DNA of 64,000 bases from Rhodopseudomonas rhenobacensis (GTDB lineage Bacteria; Pseudomonadota; Alphaproteobacteria; Rhizobiales; Xanthobacteraceae). The stretch lies in NCBI RefSeq assembly GCF_014203125.1, contig NZ_JACHIH010000005.1, forward strand, positions 106,398-170,397, written 5' to 3'. The notes below the pieces were generated by a model. That model saw only the letters and a list, made by a program, of their open reading frames with translations. It was not told the origin of the DNA and searched no databases. Position numbers and translations under genes: made by a program. Shown one piece after another: positions 50,801 to 60,492 of this stretch (position 1 is its first letter; every line of letters starts with the position of its first letter).

Positions 50801-53800
50801 TCTTCGATCTCGGCGGGCAGTCGCTGAAGGCGACCCTGATGATTGCCCGCGTCAACCGCGAGCTGCACGCCGGCGTCACGTTGCGCGACGCCTTCGTGCG
50901 CCGGACCATCCGCGGCCTCGCCGGCCTGGTCGATGAAACCAGGGAGGACCCGTGCGCAGAGATAGCAGCCGTCGCTCCGCGGGAATATTACCCGGTCTCG
51001 GCGGCGCAGAAGCGGCTGTTCATCATCCATCAACTGGCGCCACAGGATGTTCAGTACAACGTCCCGTTCGCATTGAACGTGACCGGGCCGTTCGATCGTG
51101 CGCGCTGGCTCGGCGCCTTCCGCGCGCTGCTGGCGCGGCACGAGTCGCTGCGGACCTCATTCCTGCTGATCGACGACCAGATCGTCCAGAAGGTGCATGC
51201 TAAGGTCGATTTCGCCTTCGAAGGCCAGCCTTCCAGCGCCTCTGCATCGCTTGCGCAGGCGATCGAGGGGTTTGTCCGCCCGTTCGACCTCGAGCGGGCG
51301 CCGTTGCTCCGAGCGACCATCCTGGAGGCCGGCCCGGTCGAGCACACGATTCTCGTCGATCTCCACCACAGCGTCGCCGACGGGCTTTCGATCGACATCA
51401 TCATCGACGATCTGCGCGCGCTCTACGAAGGCCAGACGCTGGAGGGCGTGGCTGTCCGGTACAGGGACTACGCCGCCTGGCAGCATGCCCGTTCCGCGAG
51501 CGCGGAGGTTCGGGACCAGGAGGCGTATTGGCGAGCGGTGTTCGAGGGAGGAGCGCCGGTCCTTGCGCTTCCCACCGATTTTCCGCGCGGGGCCATCCGC
51601 TCGTTCGATGGGGACCTCGTGCGCTTCACGATCGATGCGGCGCTCGCCGAACGGCTGCGCGCGATCGGACGGGCGGCCGGCGCGACCCCGTTCATGACGC
51701 TGCTGGCCGCCTACACGGTGCTGCTGTCGAAGTACACCGGCCAGGAGGATATCGTCGTCGGCATCCCGGTGGCGGGGCGGAGGATGGCCTCGCTGCAGCG
51801 GGTGGTCGGGATGTTCGTCAACACGTTGGCGACGCGCAACCGGCCGCGCGGCGAGCTTCGCTTCGTCGACTATCTCGACACCGTGAAGGCGCACGCGCTG
51901 GATGCCTACAGCAACCAGGACTACCAGTTCGAAGAGTTGGTGGACAGGCTCGAGATCGAACGCGATCTCGGTCGGAATCCGCTGTTCGACACGGTGTTTG
52001 CGACGCTCGAGGGCGGACGCAGGGCGTTCCAGGCCGATGGCGTCACCCTTCGCCTTGAGGACGTGCCCTGGAAGATCTCGAAGTTCGACCTGACCCTGCT
52101 GGCCGAAGAGCGCGACGACTCCATCGTCTTCGAACTGGAATACTGCACCGGCCTGTTCCGGCGCGACACCATCGAGCGCATGGCGGACCACTTCGTGCAT
52201 CTGCTGGAGCAGATTGCGTCTGACCCAGCGCGGATGCTCCGCGATCTCGATCCGCTGACCGAGCAGGAGCGCCGGCAAGTCCTGGTGGAGTTCAACCGCT
52301 CCGAGGCCAGCTATCCGGCAGACCGTACCGTTCACGAACTCATCGAGGAGCAGGCGGACCGGACGCCGGACGCAGCGGCCGTCGTGTCCGGCATGCAGAC
52401 GCTCTCTTACGGGGAATTGAACCGACGCGCCAACCAGCTCGCGCGCCTGCTGGTTAGCACCGGCATCGCCGTCGAGGATGTGGTCGGCATCGTGGCAGAG
52501 CCGTCGCCCGAAATGATGATCGGCATCCTGGCGATCCTCAAGGCCGGGGCGGCCTATCTGCCGATCGATGCCGACTGCCCCGCCGATCGCGCCGCGATGA
52601 TGCTGGAGGATAGCAAGGCCAAGCTGGTTGTTTTCGCCGGCGTCGAGCCGTGGGGCGAGGCGGGCCGGCCGTCGCTCGACCTCAGCCAGCCGGCGCTCTA
52701 CCAGGGCGACGACAGCAATCTCGGGGGCACCGCATCCAGCCGAAACCTCGCCTATGTCATCTACACCTCCGGCACCACCGGGGTGCCGAAAGGCGTCATG
52801 GTCGAGCATTCCGCGGTCAACAACCTTTGCGCCTGGCACATCCGCAGCTTCGCGCTGTCCAGCGCCGACCGCACCACCAAATACGCCCGCTTCAGTTTCG
52901 ATGCCTCGGTGTGGGAGATCCTTCCCTCGCTGCAGGCCGGCGCCGCGCTGCACATTGTCCCGCATGAGATCCGGCTCGACCTCGCCCGGCTGGCGCGCTA
53001 TTTCGACGACGCTGGCATCACCGTCAGCTTCCTGCCGACGCAGATTTGCGAACTCTTTTTGCCGTTCGACAATCGGTCGCTGCGGCTGTTGCTGACCGGC
53101 GGCGACCGGCTGCGCCGCGGCGGCCGCGGCCGCTACCAGCTCGTCAACAATTACGGGCCGACCGAGAGCACCGTGGTGGCGACCAGCGGCTTTGTCGTCG
53201 CGGCAGACGGACCGATCTCGATCGGCAAGCCGATCGGCAATATCCGCGTCTACTTGCTCGACAAGGCCGACAAGCTGGTTCCGATCGGCGTTCCGGGCGA
53301 ACTGTGCATCGCCGGAGCAGGGCTCGCGCGCGGCTATCTCGGCGATCCGGTGCGGACGGCCGAGAAATTCGTCGCCAACCCGTTCGAACCGGGCGAACGG
53401 ATGTACCGGACCGGGGATGTGGCGCGGTGGCGGCCGGATGGATCGATCGACTATCTCGGACGCAGCGACGGCCAGGTGAAGATTCGCGGCTGCCGCATCG
53501 AGCCGCGCGAGGTCGAAACCGCGATCCTCGGCCATGAGGCGGTGCAGGATGCCGTCGTCGTCGCCCGCGAAGATCGCAACGGCGACAAGCAGCTCTGCGC
53601 CTATATCGCCTGGCGCGACGCCGCGCGCCTCGCCGATCTGCGCGGCTCTCTCGGCCAGCGGCTTCCTAACTACATGCTGCCGGCGTTTTTCGTGACGCTG
53701 GACGAAATCCCGCTGAATGCGCGCGGCAAGGTCGATCTGGCGGCGCTGCCGCCCGCGGACAGCGACGCCCCGGACACCGGCGAGGCTCCCCGCACCTCCA

Positions 53801-56800
53801 CCGAAGCTCGGCTGGCCGCGATCTGGCAGCAGGTTCTGGACCGGCAGCATGTCGGCATTCACGACAATTTTTTCGCGATCGGCGGCGATTCGCTGCGCGC
53901 CACCATCATGATCGCCAAGGCCAACAAGGCGTTCGGCTCCGCCGTCGCGCTCGGCGCGGTATTCGACCGGCCGACCGTCGCCAGGTTGGCGGAGGACTTC
54001 GCGGCGGGGTCGGAGAGCGCGACGCCGCAATTGGTGCCGGTGGAGAACCGCCTGCACTACGCCACAACGCCGACCCAGGCGCTGCTCTATGCGGTCTGCA
54101 CGGCCCGCGGCGGCGTCGAATACAATCTTCCGATGGCGTTCGAGATCGGCGGCAACCTCGACATTGCCCGGCTCGAAGCCGCGTTCCGCGAGGTCATCGA
54201 CCGGAATGAAGCGCTGCGCACCGGCTTCATCAGCGTGGACGGCGGTGTTGTCCAATACGTCGTTCCGAAGGTGGGTTTCTCGATCGCCCGTCTGCCCGGC
54301 TGCGGCGATGCGGAGATCGGGGAGGTGACGCGCGACTTCATCCGGCCGTTCCAGCTGTCGGCGCCGCCGCTGATCCGCGCGGCGGTGGTGCCGCGCGGCC
54401 CCGGCCGCCATGTTCTCCTCATCGACATGCACCACCTGGTCAGCGACGGCACCTCGATGGGGTTGCTGTTCAAGGAGATCGCGGCGCTCTATGCCGGTTC
54501 GCATCCGCCGTGTCCCGCCATCACCTACAAGGATTTTGCGGAGTGGCTTCAAGGCCATCTGCGCAGCGATCGGATGCGCGCCCATGAAGCCTATTGGCGC
54601 CGGGTCCTGGATTCGCCTCCCGCCACGATCCGGCTTGAGTCGGATTTTCCGCGCAAAGAGGCCTTCGCATTCGCCGGAAGCCGGATCAATTGCACCGCGG
54701 AGACGGCGCTGCACGACGGCCTCAAGGCGCTTTGCGCGCGCGAGGGCGTCACGCTCTACGTGCTGCTGCTCGCCGCCTACAACGTACTGCTCTCCAAATA
54801 CAGCGGCAGCGAGGACATCATCGTCGGCGTCCCGACGGTCGGCCGCTATCTCGCCGACGTTCACGACGTGGTCGGGATGTTCGTCAGCACCCACGTCATC
54901 CGCAGCCGGCCGCGCGCCGAGCGGCGTTTCGACGAATTCCTTCAGGAGGTCAAGGCCGGGGTGCGCGGCGCCGTCGAGCACCAGGAGTATCAGCTCTGGG
55001 ACATCATGGTGCAGCACAACGCCGCCACCGGGAAATTGTTGTTCAGCGCGGTGTTCGTCGTTCAGGATCAAGCCTTCACCAGTATCGAGATTCCAGGGCT
55101 CGAGATCGAAGAGATCGACCCGCATTACAACGTGGCGAAGTTCGACCTGACGATGGGGGCGGTCGAGCGTCCGGGGCGCCTCGATATCGAAATCGAATAC
55201 AACACGGATCTGTTCCGCCGCAGTACGGCGGCGCGGATTGTCGGCCAATATCTGCACATTCTCGGCCAGGTCGTTGCGGATCCCAGCCGGACGCTGCGGC
55301 AAATCGAGATCGTGACGCCGGCCGAAAAGGCGGCCTTGCTAACCGGCATCGGGGACGCCGCTCCGGCCGGCGACGACGACGCTTGGGCGGCGGCAACCGT
55401 GGCCACCCCGTTCGAGCGGCGGGCCCGCGCCGCTCCGGATCGCGTCGCCGTGGCCTTTGACGGCGGCACCGTAACCTACCGCGCCCTCCACCAATGCACG
55501 CAGCGGCTCGGAAGGCGGTTGGCGGCGGAAGGTGTCGGGCCGGGAATGATTGTGGCGCTCCTCGCTCGTCCCTCGGTAGAGATGGTCGCCGCGGTCCTTG
55601 CAATCTGGGCGACCGGCGCAGTCTGCATTCCGCTCGCAGCCGACGATCCGCCGCGGCGGGTCGCGGCCCGGCTCGCCGAGACCGGCGCGGCGCTGCTGGT
55701 CTGCGACCACGACGCCAAGCTGGCCGAACTCGGCATCCCGGCGCTGCTGCTCGACGACGCGAGCGAAGCGGAAACGGTCGCGGCTCTCCCCGATGGTCCG
55801 GCTGATCCGAATGCGCTTGCCGTCGTCGGCGTGGCGACGGACCGCAGCGGCATTCGCAAGCACGTCATGATCGAGCACCGATCACTGCTCGACCGCGCCC
55901 GATGGTTCATCGCCAGGTTCGCGATCGTCGAGGCTGATCGCACTGTGATGTACGGCGACCTGAGCTCGGGCGCCGCCTTGCTCACGCTGATCGCGACGCT
56001 GTGCGCCGGCGCCTCGGTCTGGATCGCACCGGAGGAGGCGCGGCGGTCTGCCACGACGCTGGCGAAGGGCGTGAGCGACCACGGCGTCACGGTCGGCTGG
56101 CTGCCGGCGATGCTATGTGATCGGCTCGCCGGGACCGCGGATCTGCCGTTGCGGACGCTGATCACAACCGGCGGCGCCATCACCCCGCTGCGGCGCGGCA
56201 ATTACGAACTCGTCAGTTGCTTCGGCCTGCCGGAGCACAGCGAGGTGACGACGTGCAAGCCGGTGACGTCCGAGACCGCCGGAAGCCTCGTCGGCGCGCC
56301 TATTGTCGGTTCGCAGACCTATATCCTCGGTCACGACGACAGCCTTCTCCCGATCGGGGTAACCGGCGAACTCTGCCTCGGCGGGGCCGGCCTGGCGCGC
56401 GGATATCTCGGCGAGGAGCCTTCGACCTCGCGGCGTTTCACGGCAAACCCGCACGTCCCCGACGGTCGCATCTTTCGCTCCGGTCTTCGCGCAAAACGGC
56501 TCGCGGACGGCGGCATCGAACTGATGGACCGCGGCGGCGTTGTAGAGATCGACGGCCATCGCGTCTATCTGGCCGAGATCGAACATTGCTTGCGCGGGCA
56601 TGCAAACGTTGCGGACGCGGCCATCGTGCAGGGCGAGGCGGATCAGCTCCAGCCGACGCTGTGCGCGCTCATCGTCACCACCGGCGTGCTGCCGGAATCG
56701 GCCTCGGCCTTGGTCCGCGACCTGAAGCGACATCTCGCCGAGTGGCTGCCGCGGTACATGATCCCGGAGGCCTATGTCCAGGTCGCCGCCATCCAGCGCG

Positions 56801-57153
56801 ACGAGACGGATCGGGTCGAAGTCGAGGCTCTGCCGATACCGGAGCAGCCATCGCCGCCGATGCCGGCGGAAGATGCCGCGGAGCCGAGCCTCGTTCCCGA
56901 GATCCGGACCATCGTCGAGGAGCTTGTCGGGGCGTCCGCAGTCGACCCCGCGGCCGACCTGCGCAGTGTCGGCCTGACCTCGCTTGCGGCGATGACGTTG
57001 CAGGCGCGCCTCGCGGCCCGGTTCGGCGTCGCCCCGGACCTGTGCCGATGGCTGCAGGCGCCGTCGATCGCGAACCTTTCCCGCCATCTCTCGGAGGCTT
57101 TGCGCGGCGAACGCCAGGCCATCACGCCAACAGGGGAAACGACGCCGCCATGA
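47845..57153 (+). CDS. NRPS3: C-A-T-C-A-T-C-A*-T (last A domain degenerate)
   Basis: 3102 residues. Module 1: HHIICDGVS (about 134), [13 protein letters not shown] (about 599), [11 protein letters not shown] (about 988); pocket about D-L-T-K-I-G-E-V-G-K, matching Asn-type. Module 2: HHSVADGLS (about 1173), [13 protein letters not shown] (about 1639), [10 protein letters not shown] (about 2011); pocket D-A-W-F-L-G-N-V-V-K, the classic Leu code. Module 3: HHLVSDGTS (about 2196), then an A-like region (2518-2998) where the ATP loop is [20 protein letters not shown] is FGLPEHSEV and the catalytic Lys motif is TDRVEVEAL, so it should not adenylate; [11 protein letters not shown] (about 3043). No thioesterase or reductase domain. 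The stop overlaps the dehydratase subunit gene. Confidence 0.93.
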   Translation: MASPVEQGNFPASANQRRMYVLNRLSPDSIAYNVPVAIRLNGKLDTARLQDALSALVTRHDSLRTSFGIADETIIQTRQAPLRVPLDVERARSKSEVEAIKRRFVRPFDLNRPPLLRACLIRLGSLEHVLLLDLHHIICDGVSIDILSDELGRLYDGQTLPPLPADYKDFALWQRDFAGSEAAGQQQNYWLGLLAGERPALNLPTDFPRPSTQSFDGDRVRLRPNPRLSAALRELAARHRVSMYMLLLAAYYVVLSKYTGQDDLVVGTLAAGRNAERFQGVVGLFVNTLALRSRPRGELAFGDYLQQVRDECLDAFENQDSQFEDLVDRIAPPRDLGRGPLFDTMFTALSSNATPTAYGGIEFSPYELDYAIAKFDLTLTVIEQQHGELEFDFEYCTDLFRRDTIERLSAHYVTALEAVVADPAISLRDIDVSSVEERRAVVTGLPQPTEAARSVVELFEIQARTNPAAPAIACDGKTIDYATLDRLANAVAVRLQAAGAGRGAIVGLVAAPSIEAVAAILGILKLGAAFLPLDPSTPADRFRAIAAGSGMAVALLPSDAHPLAGLGPVDLILDLAASDVGSELPDPAAVTGGDLAYVIYTSGSTGVPKGVMISHRALANYVGWAVRAYIGDAPAAFALHSPLSVDLTITSVFAPLVSGNRIVVYRNEDAMGLMRDILRDDQIEVLKLTPTHLALLAEAMRDGAPANRRLRTLIVGGEDFKTGLARKVDSGFDGRVELYNEYGPTEAAVGCMIYKFDPAVDKAASVPIGTAIDNVAVLVLDRYGLPVPRGAIGELHIAGACLADGYLNNPEMTAERFVMQRLGGREIRLYKTGDLARALPSGALEFLGRNDDQVKLRGFRIELGEIETALLRCAGVIDAVVAARTDAAGDRYLCAYVVATGAIETAVLRRHLAQCLPAHMVPARVVLVDRLPIGRSGKVDRTALPDPGEPTGSRGSAAPGTAAERAIAGIWEQVLGVQRIGLDDDFFDLGGQSLKATLMIARVNRELHAGVTLRDAFVRRTIRGLAGLVDETREDPCAEIAAVAPREYYPVSAAQKRLFIIHQLAPQDVQYNVPFALNVTGPFDRARWLGAFRALLARHESLRTSFLLIDDQIVQKVHAKVDFAFEGQPSSASASLAQAIEGFVRPFDLERAPLLRATILEAGPVEHTILVDLHHSVADGLSIDIIIDDLRALYEGQTLEGVAVRYRDYAAWQHARSASAEVRDQEAYWRAVFEGGAPVLALPTDFPRGAIRSFDGDLVRFTIDAALAERLRAIGRAAGATPFMTLLAAYTVLLSKYTGQEDIVVGIPVAGRRMASLQRVVGMFVNTLATRNRPRGELRFVDYLDTVKAHALDAYSNQDYQFEELVDRLEIERDLGRNPLFDTVFATLEGGRRAFQADGVTLRLEDVPWKISKFDLTLLAEERDDSIVFELEYCTGLFRRDTIERMADHFVHLLEQIASDPARMLRDLDPLTEQERRQVLVEFNRSEASYPADRTVHELIEEQADRTPDAAAVVSGMQTLSYGELNRRANQLARLLVSTGIAVEDVVGIVAEPSPEMMIGILAILKAGAAYLPIDADCPADRAAMMLEDSKAKLVVFAGVEPWGEAGRPSLDLSQPALYQGDDSNLGGTASSRNLAYVIYTSGTTGVPKGVMVEHSAVNNLCAWHIRSFALSSADRTTKYARFSFDASVWEILPSLQAGAALHIVPHEIRLDLARLARYFDDAGITVSFLPTQICELFLPFDNRSLRLLLTGGDRLRRGGRGRYQLVNNYGPTESTVVATSGFVVAADGPISIGKPIGNIRVYLLDKADKLVPIGVPGELCIAGAGLARGYLGDPVRTAEKFVANPFEPGERMYRTGDVARWRPDGSIDYLGRSDGQVKIRGCRIEPREVETAILGHEAVQDAVVVAREDRNGDKQLCAYIAWRDAARLADLRGSLGQRLPNYMLPAFFVTLDEIPLNARGKVDLAALPPADSDAPDTGEAPRTSTEARLAAIWQQVLDRQHVGIHDNFFAIGGDSLRATIMIAKANKAFGSAVALGAVFDRPTVARLAEDFAAGSESATPQLVPVENRLHYATTPTQALLYAVCTARGGVEYNLPMAFEIGGNLDIARLEAAFREVIDRNEALRTGFISVDGGVVQYVVPKVGFSIARLPGCGDAEIGEVTRDFIRPFQLSAPPLIRAAVVPRGPGRHVLLIDMHHLVSDGTSMGLLFKEIAALYAGSHPPCPAITYKDFAEWLQGHLRSDRMRAHEAYWRRVLDSPPATIRLESDFPRKEAFAFAGSRINCTAETALHDGLKALCAREGVTLYVLLLAAYNVLLSKYSGSEDIIVGVPTVGRYLADVHDVVGMFVSTHVIRSRPRAERRFDEFLQEVKAGVRGAVEHQEYQLWDIMVQHNAATGKLLFSAVFVVQDQAFTSIEIPGLEIEEIDPHYNVAKFDLTMGAVERPGRLDIEIEYNTDLFRRSTAARIVGQYLHILGQVVADPSRTLRQIEIVTPAEKAALLTGIGDAAPAGDDDAWAAATVATPFERRARAAPDRVAVAFDGGTVTYRALHQCTQRLGRRLAAEGVGPGMIVALLARPSVEMVAAVLAIWATGAVCIPLAADDPPRRVAARLAETGAALLVCDHDAKLAELGIPALLLDDASEAETVAALPDGPADPNALAVVGVATDRSGIRKHVMIEHRSLLDRARWFIARFAIVEADRTVMYGDLSSGAALLTLIATLCAGASVWIAPEEARRSATTLAKGVSDHGVTVGWLPAMLCDRLAGTADLPLRTLITTGGAITPLRRGNYELVSCFGLPEHSEVTTCKPVTSETAGSLVGAPIVGSQTYILGHDDSLLPIGVTGELCLGGAGLARGYLGEEPSTSRRFTANPHVPDGRIFRSGLRAKRLADGGIELMDRGGVVEIDGHRVYLAEIEHCLRGHANVADAAIVQGEADQLQPTLCALIVTTGVLPESASALVRDLKRHLAEWLPRYMIPEAYVQVAAIQRDETDRVEVEALPIPEQPSPPMPAEDAAEPSLVPEIRTIVEELVGASAVDPAADLRSVGLTSLAAMTLQARLAARFGVAPDLCRWLQAPSIANLSRHLSEALRGERQAITPTGETTPP

Positions 57154-58280
57154 CGCGACCGGATTCCATCGCCGCCGCGGTTGAAGATGTGCTCGAGCTG
57201 CACCGCGATCGCCTTGCGCTCCTCGCCGGCATCGACCGGCCGAAGATCGGTTACCTGTCGATCCAGACCCCTGAGGAAATCCTGTTGGCCGCGGGCGCGA
57301 TCCCGTTCCGGCTGACCGGCGAGTTCAGCACCGAAACCGACGGGGCGAGCGTGCATCTTGGCAGCAACTACTGCTCCTACGTGCTGAGCTGTTTCGGCGA
57401 GGGGCTCGCCGGCGTCTATGGCTTCGCGGACGCGGTCGTGTTCGTCGATGCCTGCGATATGCGCAAGCGGCTGTGGGAGACCTGGGCCCGGACCGTTCCC
57501 GGTTGTGAAAGCTGGTTCCTCGAACTTCCCAACGACGCGAGTCCATTGTCGAAATCGTTCTTCGCCGGTCAGCTTCGCAAGCTGATCCGCCGGCTGGAGC
57601 AGCGCTACGGCCGGCCGATCGGCGAGGGTGCGCTGCGCGACGGCATCGCGCGGTGCAACCGCACGCGCGAGCTGATGCAGCGGCTCTACGACGGCAACAA
57701 GCGCGGCAGCCCGCTGCTGACGGGCCAGCAGTCGATCGACCTCGTGAAGGCGGCAACAACGGGGCTGAAGGACGAATTCAACGATCGCCTGGCGGCGCTG
57801 CTCGACGCCGCGGCGTCGCAGCAACCCCGGGCCGGCCGGCCGCGGCACCGGGTGTTGATCTGCGGCAGCTATTTCGACCAGCCGGCGATCGTGGAGGTCA
57901 TCGAGGCCACCGGCGCCGACATCGTCTGCGGGGATATCAGCAACGGGGTGAAGTATTTCGAGGGGCGGATCGATGCCGACGCGGAGCCGGTCGCGGCCAT
58001 CGCGGACTACTATCTCGAAAAGCACACCAGCGCGCGCTGCATCGACACCGACATTCGGCTGCGGCACCTGTTCGACCTGGTGCGGGACTATCGCGTGGAA
58101 TCGGTGATCTACTTCGCCCTGAAATTCTGCGACACCAATCTGCACGACTACCCCTACATCAAGGAAAAATTGCGCGAGCAGCAGATCCCCGTTCTGTTCA
58201 TCGAAGGCGAGCACAACGGCAGCAATATCGCCAGCATCAAGACGCGCATCGAGACGTTCCTGGAGCCGCGATTTTTCTGA
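57150..58280 (+). CDS. 2-hydroxyacyl-CoA dehydratase/benzoyl-CoA reductase-type subunit 1
   Basis: 376 residues, the length of HgdB/BcrC/FldC-type subunits. Three conserved Cys positions typical of [4Fe-4S] ligation are seen: NYCSYVLSCF (about 74), VDACDMRKR (about 103) and LKFCDTNLHDYPYIKE (about 327). Also ICGSYFDQPAIVEVIEATGA and LFIEGEHNGSNIASIKTRIE (family C-terminus). In known relatives two such subunits plus an activator use a ketyl radical to remove water from 2-hydroxyacyl-CoA, or reduce an aromatic ring. Its ATG overlaps the NRPS3 stop, so it is translated with the synthetase. Confidence 0.9.
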   Translation: MTRPDSIAAAVEDVLELHRDRLALLAGIDRPKIGYLSIQTPEEILLAAGAIPFRLTGEFSTETDGASVHLGSNYCSYVLSCFGEGLAGVYGFADAVVFVDACDMRKRLWETWARTVPGCESWFLELPNDASPLSKSFFAGQLRKLIRRLEQRYGRPIGEGALRDGIARCNRTRELMQRLYDGNKRGSPLLTGQQSIDLVKAATTGLKDEFNDRLAALLDAAASQQPRAGRPRHRVLICGSYFDQPAIVEVIEATGADIVCGDISNGVKYFEGRIDADAEPVAAIADYYLEKHTSARCIDTDIRLRHLFDLVRDYRVESVIYFALKFCDTNLHDYPYIKEKLREQQIPVLFIEGEHNGSNIASIKTRIETFLEPRFF

Positions 58281-58289
58281 GGAGGCGAG

Positions 58290-59507
58290 ATGGACTTTGA
58301 CAGCATCGCGCAGCAGCGCGCCACTCAATACGAGAACATGCTACGTCTCATCGGACGCCAGCGGGCGCCATCGGAGGATGCCGCGCCGGCGCTCGCCGCG
58401 ACCCGGATGCGCTCGGTCGTGAACTGCGACCGGATCGCCGAGGCCTACAGGGCCGATGCGAAGGTCGCTTATGTTTCCGAGCAGTTCCCGACCGAGATCG
58501 TCTTCGCCGCCGGTGTTCTGCCGTGGAACATCGAGTCGATGTCGAACATGCTGGCGCAGTCGCTTGACATCGACCAGGTGTTCCGGCTCACCCAGGAGCG
58601 CGAGCTGTCCCGCGACATCTGTTCGTTCCTTCGCGGGCCGTTCGGGATGATGCTCGCCGAATGCTATCCGCGGCCCGACTTCGTGCTCACCAACGACCAG
58701 CCCTGCGAGGGGCTTCTCAAGACCATCTTCATGTCCGGCAAGCGCTACGGGGTGCCGACCTTCGCGCTGCACACGCCGAACCTGCTGGATCAGGATGCGC
58801 TCGACTATCTCGTCCAGCAGATCGAGATCATGCTGACCCGGATCGCCGGGGTGTTTCAGTCCGATCCGGATCCGGAGTTCCTGCGCAGCAGCATCGTGAA
58901 TTCGAATCGCGCCCGTGAGTACTACCGGAAAGCGGCTCTGCTGCTCGAACGCCACGCCTTGCCCGGCGTGGCGCGCGAGCTTCTGGAGATCTTCGGGATG
59001 AATTATTTTGGCGCCGCGGAGAACATCGATCTCTGCAAGACCTTGTATGAGGAGGCGGTGGTACTGGCCAAGGCTGAGGCGCCGACGCGCCCGCGGGTGA
59101 TGTGGATCGGCCAGACCCCGGGCGAATCCGACGAACTGCTTCGTCATCTCGGCCGATCCGTCGACGTGCTGTACTGGGCGCCGCTGTGGGAAGCGAACCT
59201 GATGGCGCTCGACGAAGAGCAACCGCTGCGAAGCATTGCCGAGCGCGCGATCCGCTATCACTGGAACGCGGAACGAATGGAACGCGACCTCGATCACATC
59301 AGCGACGCGTACCAGGTCGAGGGATATATCATCGCCAACACCTGGGGATGCCGCAACATGATGGCGATCGGTCCGACGTTCCGATCTCTGGCGGCTCGCA
59401 AGCGAATCAAGAACCTGACGATCAGCATCGATCCCGTCGATCGCAACAATTACGCCTTCCCCCATATCAAGAACCGCGTCGACGCGTTTCTGGAAACATT
59501 GCAGTGA
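58290..59507 (+). CDS. 2-hydroxyacyl-CoA dehydratase-type subunit 2
   Basis: 405 residues with AGGAGG upstream. It is a divergent paralog of subunit 1, as in HgdA/HgdB or FldB/FldC pairs. Candidate cluster Cys residues: LSRDICSFLRGPFG (about 110), TNDQPCEGLLKTIF (about 138) and NTWGCRNMMAIGP (about 352). Family segments VMWIGQTPGESDELLRHLG and AFPHIKNRVDAFLETL are recognisable. It should form the catalytic heterodimer with the preceding gene product. Substrate may be a CoA ester or a carrier-bound acyl or peptidyl group. Confidence 0.88.
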   Translation: MDFDSIAQQRATQYENMLRLIGRQRAPSEDAAPALAATRMRSVVNCDRIAEAYRADAKVAYVSEQFPTEIVFAAGVLPWNIESMSNMLAQSLDIDQVFRLTQERELSRDICSFLRGPFGMMLAECYPRPDFVLTNDQPCEGLLKTIFMSGKRYGVPTFALHTPNLLDQDALDYLVQQIEIMLTRIAGVFQSDPDPEFLRSSIVNSNRAREYYRKAALLLERHALPGVARELLEIFGMNYFGAAENIDLCKTLYEEAVVLAKAEAPTRPRVMWIGQTPGESDELLRHLGRSVDVLYWAPLWEANLMALDEEQPLRSIAERAIRYHWNAERMERDLDHISDAYQVEGYIIANTWGCRNMMAIGPTFRSLAARKRIKNLTISIDPVDRNNYAFPHIKNRVDAFLETLQ

Positions 59508-59520
59508 ATGAGAGGATGCG

Positions 59521-60291
59521 ATGATTACGCTCGGCATTGATATCGGTTCGCTGTCGACCAAGTCGGTCCTGATGGAGAACGACGAGGTGGTGGCTTTCGA
59601 CGTGGTCCTGACCGGCGGCACCAACCGCAAAGCCGCCGAAACGACGTTTGAAAACGTGCTCGCGGCGTCCGGGTTGACGCGGGGCGACGTCAAATTCGTG
59701 GTTTCGACGGGGTACGGGCGGGAGAACCTGCCGTTCGCCGACAAGCACGTTTCGGAGATCACCTGCCACGGCATCGGCATGCATCTCAGGAACCCGGACA
59801 TCCGGACCATTCTTGAGATCGGCGGCCAGGACAGCAAGGCCATCCGGATCGACGACGGCGGGCGCGTCGAACAGTTCGTCATGAACGACAAATGCGCCGC
59901 CGGCTGCGGACGCTTTCTCGAGGTGACGGCGCGTGCGATGGGCATCGGGCTCTCCGAGCTCGGCGAAGCCTCGGCGCTGGCGCGCAACCCGCTGCGGATC
60001 AGCAGCACCTGCGCGGTCTTTGCCGAGACCGAGATCGTTTCCCTGGTCGCCGTCGGAACGCCGGTGCCCGACATCGTCCGCGCCGTTCACGACTCGATCG
60101 CCCAGCGCGCGGTGGTGCTGCTGCGCCAGGTCGGAATCAGCGGGCCGGTCGGGATGAGCGGCGGCGTGGCGCTCAACAGCGGCGTGGTCCGCGCGCTCGA
60201 AGATAAACTGCAGACCAGCATCTACATCGTCGACAATCCGCAGGTGCGAGGCGCGATCGGTGCCGCCTACATCGCCCAGCGACTGGCCTGA
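59521..60291 (+). CDS. acyl-CoA dehydratase activase (archerase, HgdC/FldI-like)
   Basis: 256 residues of the ASKHA-fold activator family. ATP-binding segments TLGIDIGSLSTKSVLM and ILEIGGQDSKAIRIDD; the [4Fe-4S] cluster that bridges the homodimer is held by MNDKCAAGCGRFLEV and SSTCAVFAETEIVSL; GMSGGVALNSGVVRAL lies near the end. It hydrolyses ATP to drive one electron into the dehydratase. A complete two-subunit enzyme plus activator in one operon with an NRPS means the system should be functional. The cluster is oxygen sensitive, which suggests anaerobic or microaerobic expression. Confidence 0.93.
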   Translation: MITLGIDIGSLSTKSVLMENDEVVAFDVVLTGGTNRKAAETTFENVLAASGLTRGDVKFVVSTGYGRENLPFADKHVSEITCHGIGMHLRNPDIRTILEIGGQDSKAIRIDDGGRVEQFVMNDKCAAGCGRFLEVTARAMGIGLSELGEASALARNPLRISSTCAVFAETEIVSLVAVGTPVPDIVRAVHDSIAQRAVVLLRQVGISGPVGMSGGVALNSGVVRALEDKLQTSIYIVDNPQVRGAIGAAYIAQRLA

Positions 60292-60492
60292 GGCGGTCCG
60301 GAATATCACAGCCGACCGTCCGATCGAAGATCGAGATGAAATGGAAACTCACAGCATGATGCGGCGAACCAAGCAGCGATCCTCGAACAAGGCCAGGCTG
60401 CAGCGGCAGGGGCGGAGCGGGACGACTCCGAGAAGCCTGATCATGCATTGTGTCGCGCGATGGCGAAACAACGGCCTGTTCGGGGGGCGAGC

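Noticed and set aside
51157..55302. A 1381-residue open frame antisense to NRPS3.
   Set aside because: A GC-rich shadow frame: Arg/Asp/His-rich composition, no domain similarity, while the sense strand has all NRPS motifs.
57150..60291. Alternative view that the dehydratase set is a benzoyl-CoA reductase for aromatic degradation.
   Set aside because: Two catalytic-type subunits plus one activase fit the HgdABC/FldIBC layout; BcrABCD needs two different activase-type subunits, no ring-cleavage or ligase genes are linked, and the set is translationally coupled to NRPS3. The reaction type remains open.
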